From Sphingobacterium sp. GVS05A (GTDB lineage Bacteria; Bacteroidota; Bacteroidia; Sphingobacteriales; Sphingobacteriaceae): a DNA stretch of 64,000 nucleotides. Made by a program: the position numbers and the translations under genes. Shown here one piece after another: positions 45,535-54,516 of the stretch; the stretch's first letter is position 1; every line of letters starts with the position of its first letter. The stretch is taken from contig NZ_JAHXYR010000013.1 in assembly GCF_019969845.1 (NCBI RefSeq), positions 62,001 through 126,000 on the forward strand, written 5' to 3'. Below the pieces are notes generated by a model. That model did not search any database and was not told where the DNA came from. It worked only from the letters and a program-made list of their open reading frames with translations.

Positions 45535-46035
45535 TTATGATGTTTTAATAAACTTATGTGTAAATCCGAACAATACATTTACTGCTGGGAGAACACTTTC
45601 GGTAATACGTGATATTTCAGTCGCAGAGATCTCCATGGCATACATTTCGCGGATAAACTCGCTTATCGCACGTGTGCTCATTCCTCTGGCATACATGCTC
45701 AACACGTGTCCCTCAAGCTGTTTATTGATGATTAATTGTCTCTTAGCTACTACTTTAGGTTCGAAGGTTCCGGATCTGTCCCGGCCTGTTCCCAATTCAA
45801 AAGTGCCAGCATTGAGACCTCGGGCTGTCTTTTTGGTCTTGCCATTTCGACGGTTGCTATTGCTCGAAGCTTTCTCTTCATTCAGGTGGTTCTCCAGTTC
45901 GCTAGCCATCATCGATTCCAACAGATGCTTCATTAAAGGCGCTAGAACGCCATCATTGGGAGACAAAATTTTACCCTCGTAAAGACCTTGCATAGCTTCT
46001 GCCTTGAAGCGTTCAAAATGGCGAAGCCCTCTTGA
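45535..46035 (-). mobile_element. IS256-family transposase remnant (N-terminal part)
   Basis: About 165 codons of an IS256/mutator-type transposase. The frame is open from about 46035 (HFERFKAEAMQGLYEGK) and runs through SPNDGVLAPLMKHLLESMMA, NSNRRNGKTKKTARGLNAGT, TFEPKVVAKRQLIINKQLEG and MYAMEISATEISRITESVLP. It then ends within GFTHKFIKTS at 45535. An intact protein is about 400 residues, so the catalytic core with most of its D-D-E residues is gone. No terminal inverted repeats were recognised. It is a dead copy. Confidence 0.8.
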
Positions 46036-46300
46036 GTTCCGTTAAAAAGCAAACCCTAATGAAAAATCGAATGAGGTCTTTTCTTTGATGACCATGTCGT
46101 GTGAATAATTGAATATAAATAATCTTATTGAATTATTCCGTTGACACAGTTTATGTTACAGTCTCGTACAGGTCTATTCGCTACTCTCTATTCCAATTTA
46201 TTTCATTCATATAGCAATCCAATATTCTGTAAACAAAAAATAAACTTTACATATTTAAATCCTTTATCCTTATTTTTAATTCAATATATTATTTACAGCT

Positions 46301-46939
46301 ATGAATAAGCATACAATTTTTGGAATATGGAACTTAATTTCTATTGCAATACTAATTGCATTTGCCTCATGTAATAGTTCTAATGAAGACAAAGCTGATC
46401 GCCTCAATAATGATGGAAAAACCGAGGAAGCAATCAAACATTATCAACTTGCCATCGAAGAGGGTAGTGTAGAAGCAATTAGCAAACTAGCATTATTGTA
46501 CAGTAATACCCACCAGCCCGAAAAAGCTAGAAAATATTACATATTGGCATCGGAGAAGGGGGATAAAAAAGCAACAGAAACTCTTGCTAATTTCAGCCTA
46601 AGAGATGGATCTTACAACGATGTGATAACCTATCTTAAACCAATAGTGGAAGCCGGGGACACTACACAGGTTTACGCGCTAGGGAGTGCCTATGTAAAAT
46701 TGAAACAATATGACGAGGCAGTCCAAGTGTTGCTAAAAAATAAGGACAATGTCTATGTTAAGGCTATATTGGGTGAAGCTTATTATGAGCTTGGTGATCT
46801 AAAAAACGCCGAAAAATATTGGAAATCTGCCGTATACAACCATAAATCAGGAGGAATTAACTCTTACAACAAACTCTTAGAACTCTACCGCCAACAGGGT
46901 AGAGAAGCAGATTATAAAGAGCTTGAAGGGGCGTACTGA
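46301..46939 (+). CDS. TPR/Sel1-repeat lipoprotein
   Basis: A 212-residue protein with a lipoprotein signal (FASC, Cys24) and about four TPR or Sel1-like helix pairs: GKTEEAIKHYQLAIEEGSVE, HQPEKARKYYILASEKGDKK, LKQYDEAVQVLLKNKDN, LGDLKNAEKYWKSAV. Such proteins are scaffolds for protein contacts; the target is unknown. Confidence 0.75.
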   Translation: MNKHTIFGIWNLISIAILIAFASCNSSNEDKADRLNNDGKTEEAIKHYQLAIEEGSVEAISKLALLYSNTHQPEKARKYYILASEKGDKKATETLANFSLRDGSYNDVITYLKPIVEAGDTTQVYALGSAYVKLKQYDEAVQVLLKNKDNVYVKAILGEAYYELGDLKNAEKYWKSAVYNHKSGGINSYNKLLELYRQQGREADYKELEGAY

Positions 46940-47036
46940 TTAAACACAAAAAATGCTTGGCACATCGGGAAAATTTAATGAAAATGCATTTACGGGATAT
47001 AGGGCGAACTCGAAAAGCAGGCCAAAAACAAACAAG

Positions 47037-47678
47037 ATGAATAGAATTAATAAAAATTTTTACCCTTACCTTATATTCATTTTAATTGCAGTCCCAATGG
47101 GTGTATTCTCTCAAAGTGTTAAAAATAAAAACAATTATACGTATCAGGTTAGAGAAGAAAAGGGAGACTTGAATCACGATGGTAAAATGGACAAAATAAC
47201 TGTGAAAATGGATACTGTTGATGAAACAAGGCCGTTGAGGTTACAAGTTTTCCTGTCTCAGCCTAATGGAAAGTTAACTTTGGTGGTATCGTCCGATAAA
47301 ATCATCGAACCGCAATTTCCTACTGAAAACCATGGCAAATTTAATGGCTTTCAAATTCCGAATTTCTTTATAGAAAAAGGAGTTTTAAAAATGTGGAGCG
47401 AAATTAAGGGAGGAAATATTACTTACCACTTCAAATATAACAAGGGCAATTTTGAATTGATTTATGTTGATAAGCTCACAAGCGACACAACTAAGGGCTA
47501 TATTGACGAAAACACCATATTCACAGAAACAAAATTTAACCTGATTACAGGGATTCGAATCGAATCCGATGAAAAATTAGGTTCAGCCGAAGCGCCGAAA
47601 GTAAGAAAAAAAAGAGTTTTAATACGACCTTTACCCAAAATACAGGATTTTAAGTTTTCTGATAAAGACAGATATTAA
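47037..47678 (+). CDS. Exported hypothetical protein with calcium-binding-like motif
   Basis: A 213-residue protein with a signal peptide (MNRINKNFYPYLIFILIAVP, ending near VFSQS). The motif GDLNHDGKMDKITVK near the N-terminus resembles dockerin or FG-GAP calcium-binding loops. The remainder is beta-rich and unassigned. The frame starts further upstream, but the ATG at 47037 begins the signal peptide. It lies next to the TPR lipoprotein. Confidence 0.6.
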   Translation: MNRINKNFYPYLIFILIAVPMGVFSQSVKNKNNYTYQVREEKGDLNHDGKMDKITVKMDTVDETRPLRLQVFLSQPNGKLTLVVSSDKIIEPQFPTENHGKFNGFQIPNFFIEKGVLKMWSEIKGGNITYHFKYNKGNFELIYVDKLTSDTTKGYIDENTIFTETKFNLITGIRIESDEKLGSAEAPKVRKKRVLIRPLPKIQDFKFSDKDRY

Positions 47679-47830
47679 TTATTGTCGATTGAATATTACA
47701 ATTGGAGATCATGTACAGTCAATCTGAACAAAATTGCAAAAAAGTAACAAAGATAAAATAAAAAGAATTGCTACTAGAATGACAATATAAAGACGTAAAT
47801 TCGTGTATTACCAATAATAAATTTAAGAAT

Positions 47831-48769
47831 ATGATATATTTAGGAATTCTAATCTTTTTCGGACTTATTACCTTATTTGCTTCCTTTTATACAGTAAAAC
47901 AAGAATCTGCAGCTGTGGTAGAAAGGTTAGGTAAATTTTTAAAAGTAAGCCACGCTGGTTTGCATTTAAAAATTCCGTTTTTTGATCAAATCTCCAGACG
48001 TCTGAATCTTAGAATAAAGCAATTGGATGTTATCATCGACACCAAAACATTGGATAATGTTTTCGTAAAGATGAAAGTTTCTGTTCAGTATCAGGTGATC
48101 AGAGAGAATGTAAGAGACGCTTATTATCGTCTAGAAAATCCTGAGAATCAGATTACGTCTTATGTTTTTGATGTTGTGCGTGCTGAAGTTCCAAAAACAA
48201 AATTAGATGACGTTTTTGTAAGAAAAGATGATATCGCCATTGCCGTAAAAAGTGAATTGCAGGAAGCGATGCAAAGTTATGGCTACGATATTATCAAAGC
48301 TTTAGTGACAGATATCGATCCTGATGAACAGGTAAAACACGCCATGAACAGAATCAACGCTGCCGAACGTGAAAAGACTGCTGCAGAATATGAATCCGAA
48401 GCCCAAAGAATCCGAATTGTTGCTGTTGCAAAAGCTGAAGCAGAATCTAAAAAGCTTCAAGGACAAGGTATTGCAGACCAGAGAAGGGAGATTGCAAGAG
48501 GACTGGAAGAATCTGTGAAAATGCTCAATGCGGCTAATATCAACGCTCAGGAAGCTTCAGCTTTAATTGTGGTTACTCAACATTATGACACGCTGAATGC
48601 CATTGGAGCCAATAGTAGAAGCAATTTGGTTTTACTTCCGAACTCGCCGACGGCTGCAAGCTCCATGCTAAATGATTTGGTTGTCTCCATGGCAGCAACA
48701 CAAAAAATAGACGAATACAATAAAGATCAATCACCTGAACTTCCCAAAAATAGAGGTCATCAGGAATAG
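47831..48769 (+). CDS. SPFH/Band 7 domain protein (stomatin-like)
   Basis: A 312-residue membrane-associated protein: one N-terminal hydrophobic helix (IYLGILIFFGLITLFASFYT), a Band 7 domain (about 25-200; VERLGKFLKVSHAGLHLKIP and DNVFVKMKVSVQYQVI) and an Ala/Glu-rich coiled coil (about 200-260) ending LPKNRGHQE. This is the stomatin/HflK-like type that forms large rings and modulates membrane proteases or organises the membrane. The usual NfeD partner is absent. Confidence 0.92.
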   Translation: MIYLGILIFFGLITLFASFYTVKQESAAVVERLGKFLKVSHAGLHLKIPFFDQISRRLNLRIKQLDVIIDTKTLDNVFVKMKVSVQYQVIRENVRDAYYRLENPENQITSYVFDVVRAEVPKTKLDDVFVRKDDIAIAVKSELQEAMQSYGYDIIKALVTDIDPDEQVKHAMNRINAAEREKTAAEYESEAQRIRIVAVAKAEAESKKLQGQGIADQRREIARGLEESVKMLNAANINAQEASALIVVTQHYDTLNAIGANSRSNLVLLPNSPTAASSMLNDLVVSMAATQKIDEYNKDQSPELPKNRGHQE

Positions 48770-48804
48770 AACTTAAAAGAGCTGTATCCGTTCTTTCATT
48801 ATCA

Positions 48805-49209
48805 TTATTGATTGGTAGACTTAAGTTCATCTCGCCAAATTCTTTTATCAATTTGGCGAATATTCTCTTCTTTTTTCAATTTTTCAAGATAGGTAGCTAA
48901 TAATAACTCATTATCATTGGGATTTCCTGTAAATTCGGCTATTTGTATCGCATTGGCATAATTCAACATTGATTTTTCAGTGGTATCATCTATTATAAGT
49001 GTTCTTGCCAATTTCCCACAATTGGGGCAGTAATTAAAAAAGATTTCTGAAACATGATCACGTATTATACGCGCTGACGTACCCTCATTAAATTTCTCTA
49101 GGCCATTATTCAATAAACTTAAAGCATTTTCGTCTTTGGTTAGCCGTACGTATAACGCATATACTTTTGCGAATTCATGATCTACAGAATATAGGAAACA
49201 TAGTGGATA
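48805..49209 (-). pseudogene. Truncated and recombined hypothetical gene
   Basis: The frame is open from 49209 with no start codon except a TTG at 49113. It reads DHEFAKVYALYVRLTKDENA and then RIIRDHVSEIFFNYCPNCGK, which resembles a Bacteroidota immunity-like protein that normally goes on to a zinc-finger end. Here CPNCGK is followed by unrelated sequence (TLIIDDTTEKSMLNYANAIQ). Both ends therefore look altered. A 102-codon protein from the TTG is possible, but I favour a remnant. Confidence 0.5.
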
Positions 49210-49213
49210 TTAT

Positions 49214-49828
49214 TTAGTTTTTCTTGACCAATTTTAATTTACCCGATCTTTCCCAAAAGCCATTTTCATCGATAATTTTTAAATAACTGTTCGTTGGTTC
49301 GTTAGCATGGTAATATTGATACAGTTGATCGGTTAATGCTGTGAGAAAGTCAAAAAAAACTGAAAAGTCTTCCTTTGAGTTGTAAAAACTGCCCCATTCG
49401 CCCAAAACCCAACGGAATATTTTGCTATCGTCAGTTGTAATTGAAATTACAAGATTGGGCGTATCTACCTCGGTTTGTTTGTAATAATCGTACTTTTCCC
49501 CTCCGAGCAAGGATATACTTCGTACCGGAATATTGATAGCGCTTATATTGGAAAATAAGACTGAACCGAAACAGGCACTATTAAACCCATCCTTATTTAG
49601 TGTAACGCTGTCTGTCGACTGTCTTTCGGACGCTGTCCTAAACAGCTTATAAATAGCAATTAACGTTAATGGAAGGAAGATCAACAGTAGCCAGGTTGGA
49701 AAATATGGTTCCGAAGGTATGAGTAAAATGATGCATGTTAAAGTAATCATCAGTAATGTTGTAATAAACCAAATCAGAATGGCTGAGGTTTTACGACTAT
49801 TATTAAAGCGAAATCGATAGGTTTTCAT
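49214..49828 (-). CDS. Membrane protein of unknown function, two helices
   Basis: A 204-residue protein with two N-terminal membrane segments (about 16-37 and 44-62) and a cytoplasmic part with a beta-rich PH-like look (DSVTLNKDGFNSACFGSVLF, then FSNISAINIPVRSI). No family was recognised with confidence. It lies directly upstream of the truncated gene at 48805 on the same strand. Confidence 0.6.
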   Translation of the reverse strand: MKTYRFRFNNSRKTSAILIWFITTLLMITLTCIILLIPSEPYFPTWLLLIFLPLTLIAIYKLFRTASERQSTDSVTLNKDGFNSACFGSVLFSNISAINIPVRSISLLGGEKYDYYKQTEVDTPNLVISITTDDSKIFRWVLGEWGSFYNSKEDFSVFFDFLTALTDQLYQYYHANEPTNSYLKIIDENGFWERSGKLKLVKKN

Positions 49829-50254
49829 TTTAATAGATACTTTTTTTTATAAACCTCAAATTTTTCATCATTTCTTTTATATAGTTTTTTGCCCACCATA
49901 TTCTAAGTCTGACTTGTTGGTCCGCAACTAGAATGGAGTCTCTATCAACCTTAGACAAGTTCTCCAAATTTGTAAAGGATTTTGATAATGAAAGATTCCT
50001 ACTTGAAATGAAGTCTTTATTACATTAAACCCAATTTACTAATTTTTTAGTTTTATTGTTCAATTAGCACTGCAAGATATGTATATAAAAATCTATCTCT
50101 ATAAAACTTTTCCTTGTAAGGTGTTGTTCACTATATAGTTATCAAATGGTAAATGGAATAGGGTGTCAATTGATAGACAAGAAGTGCTGACAAAAAACAA
50201 AATAATGTTTAAATCAATTTAACGAGGAATTGCGTAGCTTAAAAAACAGAGCAT
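49829..50254. other. Intergenic region upstream of ku
   Basis: This 426-bp AT-rich region has no gene seen in either strand. The Ku start is preceded by no clear Shine-Dalgarno sequence. No promoter was recognised. Confidence 0.4.
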
Positions 50255-51034
50255 ATGAGAGCAATCTGGAATGGAGCAATAGGTTTTGGATTGGTGAATA
50301 TACCAATCAAGCTGTACTCGGCTAGTGAATCGAGTACTTTGGATTTGGATATGTTGGACAAAAAAGATTTCAGCAATATCAAGTACAAAAGGGTAAATGA
50401 AAATACCAATAAAGAAGTAGCCTGGGAAAATATAGTAAAAGGCTACAAAATAGAAGACAAATATATTGTACTGGAGGATGTCGATTTTGAGGCTGTAAGT
50501 CCTGAAAAATCTAAAATATTGCGTATTATTCAGTTTGTAAAAGAAGATGAAGTGGATCCCGCACTTTTCGAAACACCTTATTTTCTGGAACCTCAAAAAA
50601 ATGGCGAAGCGGCCTATAGATTATTGTTGGAAGCGCTACACAAAACCAAAATGGCGGGAATAGGTTCATTCATTCTAAGAGACAGGGAAATTCTGTGTAT
50701 GATTCGCCCCTACGAAAATGAAGTTCTGATGGTGAACAGAATGCGCTATCCTGAAGAAATGAGAAATTATAGTGAGTTGAAAATACCATCAGGAAAAGCG
50801 CCAAAACCCGAAGAACTGAAAATGGCTGAAACCTTAATTAAATCATTAGCCGAGGCTTTTGATCCTTCAAAGTACAGAGACACCTACAATGAGGACCTGC
50901 TGAGAATTATAAAACAGAAAGCAAAAGGTAAAAACGTAAAGCCTAAGGAAACCAAAGAACCCGTGGGAAAAGCGACGGATCTTATGGCAATGCTGAAAGC
51001 AAGTCTCGAGGCTGGAAAAAGAAAAGTAGGGTAG
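50255..51034 (+). CDS. ku: Ku protein, non-homologous end joining
   Basis: A 259-residue bacterial Ku with the usual start MRAIWNGAIGFGLVNIPIKL and core blocks KYKRVNENTNKEVAW and DYFLEPQKNGEAAYRLLLEA-type sequence, and ending in a basic, Lys-rich tail. Ku binds DNA double-strand ends as a ring and recruits ligase D. The ligase D gene follows 45 nt downstream, so the pair forms the NHEJ operon. Confidence 0.95.
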   Translation: MRAIWNGAIGFGLVNIPIKLYSASESSTLDLDMLDKKDFSNIKYKRVNENTNKEVAWENIVKGYKIEDKYIVLEDVDFEAVSPEKSKILRIIQFVKEDEVDPALFETPYFLEPQKNGEAAYRLLLEALHKTKMAGIGSFILRDREILCMIRPYENEVLMVNRMRYPEEMRNYSELKIPSGKAPKPEELKMAETLIKSLAEAFDPSKYRDTYNEDLLRIIKQKAKGKNVKPKETKEPVGKATDLMAMLKASLEAGKRKVG

Positions 51035-51082
51035 ATTAAAAGACTGGTCATTAATCCTTATCGAAACTCTAATTTATTCATG

Positions 51083-53634
51083 ATGCCATTAGAAGAATAT
51101 CATAAAAAGAGAGATTTTAAGGCAACTTCCGAACCGGAAGGCAAACAGAACGAAAGTACCACAAAATTAAAATTTGTGGTTCAACGTCATGCCGCAACAC
51201 GTCTGCATTACGATTTCCGGTTGGAAATGGAAGGAGTTCTTAAAAGTTGGGCCGTTCCAAAAGGTCCTTCCCTTAATCCATCGGACAAAAGATTGGCAAT
51301 GATGGTGGAAGACCATCCCTATGAATATAGAAGATTTGAAGGAAGTATTCCCCAAGGAAATTACGGAGCCGGAGAAGTTGAAATTTGGGACGAAGGAACT
51401 TATGAACCATTAGAAAAAATAGCAGGAAAAACTGACGATTTGATCATGCGTGCTGAACTGCATAAACAATCTTTAAAAGTTATTTTACATGGTAAGAAGC
51501 TGAAAGGTGAGTTCGCGCTGGTAAAAATAAAAAACGCCGCAGAACAGAATGCATGGCTGCTCATTAAGCATAAAGACAAATATTCCGTTTCCGAAGGTTA
51601 TGATGCCGAAGAGCATATTTCAAAAAACTCTAAAGTCACAGCTTATCTTCAGAAGAAGACCAGCAAAAAAAAAATGAAACTGCCGAAAGCCTGAAGCATT
51701 ATAAAAATTATGCGCAGTCACTTTCCCAGGAAAAGAAATTACCCGGTTTCATCAGACCCATGTTATGTAAAACAAGCGAGATACCTTTCGATGACAAAGA
51801 CTGGGCTTTTGAAATAAAATGGGATGGATACAGGGCTATAGCAGATCTGCGAAATAAAGTTATTCAGCTATATTCCAGAAACGGACTAGATTTTTCAATA
51901 TCCTTTAAAAAAATTGCTGATTCACTCAAAATTCAAAAACATGAGATGGTACTCGATGGTGAAATCGTTGCCTATGATGACAAAGGAAAGCCCAATTTCC
52001 AATGGTTGCAGGGGATTGGGGAACAAAACGTAGATTTGGTGCTAATCTATCAGGTTTTCGATCTGTTATGGTTGAACGGACATTCGACTGAAAATCTTTC
52101 TTATTTGCAACGGAAAGAATTATTAAAAGAAGCCTTAGTACAAAACGAAATTATCCAGTATCACGACCATATTCTTGAAAAGGGAAAAGATTTTTTTCAA
52201 GCTGCTGAAGATATGGGGTTGGAGGGTATTATTGCTAAAAAACTGTACAGTACATATAAAGAAAATACTAGAAGTTCGGAGTGGCTGAAAATAAAAATTC
52301 ATAAAAGCGACGAAGCGGTGATCTGCGGATTTACGGAACCTAAGGGGGCTAGAAAGCAATTTGGATCACTTATTTTAGGAAAGTATTTGGAGGATGAGTT
52401 GGTTTTCTGTGGACATACCGGAACAGGATTTACGGATAAACTCCTCCGAGAGTTATACCAGAAAATGCAACAACTGAGGGTGAAAGAATCGGCATTTAAA
52501 GTAACGCCCAAGACCAATGCCAGAGCAACCTGGCTTAGACCTGAGCTGGTCGCTGAGATCAAGTTTACCGAGCTTACAAAAGATCATATTTACCGGCATC
52601 CTGTTTTTTTAAGATTAAGAGAAGACATTGATCCACTAGAGGTAAAATTTACGACAGACGTACCTGATAAAAAAACTAAAATGGAATCTAAAATAACGAG
52701 GAAAGCCCCTGAAAAAGATCAAGTGAAGAAGATTGGCAAGCAGCAGGTCACCCTTACCAATCAAAATAAGTTATATTTTCCCGAAGATGGAGTTACCAAG
52801 GGAGATATTGTTGATTATTATCAGCGTATTTCTAAGTTTATTCTTCCCCATCTTAGAAACCGTCCCCAGTCACTCAATCGTTTTCCGAATGGCATTGGAG
52901 GATTAAGTTTCTATCAGAAAGATGCGGATGAACATACACCTAATTGGGTGACATTAACGAAAGTATTTTCTGAAAGTAATGACAAACATCTCGATTATAT
53001 TATTTGTAATGATAAAGAAACATTAGCATATCTCAACAATTTAGGGTGTATTGAGTTTAATGTGTGGACCAGTCGTGTACAAAAAGCTGAATTTCCCGAT
53101 TATCTGGTACTCGATCTTGACCCCTCCGAAAAAAATACATTTGAGGACGTCATAGAAACGGCTCTAGCTGTGAAAGAAGTGTTGGATAGAGTAGGTATTG
53201 TAGGATATCCAAAAACTTCAGGAAGCTCCGGTATTCATGTCTATATACCTATGGGAGGCAAATATACCTATGACCAGGTAAAGGATTTTGGACATATTCT
53301 CATGCAATTGGTTCAGGAGAAGCTTCCTGAGCTTACCACATTAGAAAGAAGCCTTCAAAAAAGGGACAAAAAGAAAATCTATTTGGATTATCTACAGAAT
53401 AGAAGAGCGCAGACCTTGGCAAGTGTGTACAGTATACGCCCAAAACCCGGAGCACCAGTTTCTGCTCCTTTAGAATGGACTGAGGTGAAAAAAGGTCTTC
53501 ATCCTACTGATTTTAATATCTTTAATATGGACGAACGTTTAAAAGACAAAGGAGACTTGTTCAAACCTGTATTAGGAAAAGGCATAGACCTTTTAAAAGC
53601 ACTATCCAAATTTGAAAATCAATCATATTTGTAG
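51083..53634 (+). CDS. ligD: DNA ligase D, interrupted by a frameshift at an A10 tract
   Basis: Two frames together encode one ligase D in the order phosphoesterase-ligase-polymerase. The first (51083-51694, 203 codons) holds the phosphoesterase domain with H36, H42 and D44 in HYDFRLEME and GNYGAGEVEIWDEGT. The second (51760-53634) has the ligase with the nucleotidyl lysine K20 in EIKWDGYRA, and then a primase-polymerase domain with the catalytic acidic pair in LVLDLDPSE. Between them lies a run of ten A (51665-51674). With 8 or 11 A the frame would continue through ESLKHYKNYAQSLSQ into the ligase. See findings. Confidence 0.85.
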
Positions 53635-53805
53635 ATTTCATTGATAATTCCAAATCTCGAGTTTTTTATAATACTACAACCCAAAGCTGAGCGATGTGCA
53701 GCTATGCTTGGCCATCACAGCGGTAGTGGATAGTATAAAAGGCTGATATACTCTTTTTAGACCTCTATATGCCCGCGCGTAAGGGAGCCGTGGTTCTGTA
53801 TAATT

Positions 53806-54162
53806 TTAGGCATTCTTTTTTACGACCTCGATCATATGATCGATATCAAAAGGCTTTTCAATAAAGTCATCAGCTTTACATTCCTTAGCAGTTCTAGGAA
53901 GATCATTGGATGTGGAGGTTAATACAGCAGATAATTCTTCGGTTTCAGGATCATTTTTTAATTCTTCAATCACTTTCGATCCTTTTTTATTTCCCTTGAT
54001 ATTGTCATCAACTATAATAAGGTCAGGATCGATATCATCAATTCTGTCAATTGGCTCAGTTGTCAATGACGCAACAGTATCGAAACCCTCGTCTTCCAAA
54101 ATTTCATCCATTACATTCAGAATGTCTTTATCATCCTGAATAAGTACAATTTTCTTTTTCAT
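53806..54162 (-). CDS. Single-domain response regulator
   Basis: A 118-residue receiver domain without an output domain. The acidic pair is D10/D11, the phosphoacceptor is probably D52 (LIIVDDN), and the conserved lysine lies in EKPFD near the end. Such proteins act by protein-protein contact or phosphotransfer. No histidine kinase lies beside it. Confidence 0.85.
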   Translation of the reverse strand: MKKKIVLIQDDKDILNVMDEILEDEGFDTVASLTTEPIDRIDDIDPDLIIVDDNIKGNKKGSKVIEELKNDPETEELSAVLTSTSNDLPRTAKECKADDFIEKPFDIDHMIEVVKKNA

Positions 54163-54516
54163 TGTGCTCTAATTTCGAGACAAATATATGAAAATGAAAG
54201 GTTAAAATTTTAAAAGAAATTTGTATGAAAAAGAAACTAGCATCCATTCATAATTATGCCTTTATTCACCTTTTTTCGCAAAATTCAAACGTTTCTAACA
54301 TAGCATTTGTTTTAAATATGCAATTGCTGCACAAATATTTTTTCACCACGTACAATTAGTCAAATATTTGATTTATCGCATTTTGATTTGCTGTAAGATA
54401 TATTGTTGTTATTTCATTCTTACACTCATATAGAAGCATTATTTCTCATATATTTTTTTGCACGAATTGATAATATATTTTTTCCCATACTAGTATAAAC
54501 AAGAACAGAATTGGAT
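54163..54516. other. Intergenic region upstream of katE
   Basis: About 354 bp, AT-rich, between divergent genes. No gene, operator or good promoter pair was recognised. The catalase start is taken as the ATG at 54517 rather than an upstream TTG at 54511. Confidence 0.4.

Noticed and set aside
45455..45982. Plus-strand 175-codon ORF
   Set aside because: It is antiparallel to the clear IS256 transposase remnant.
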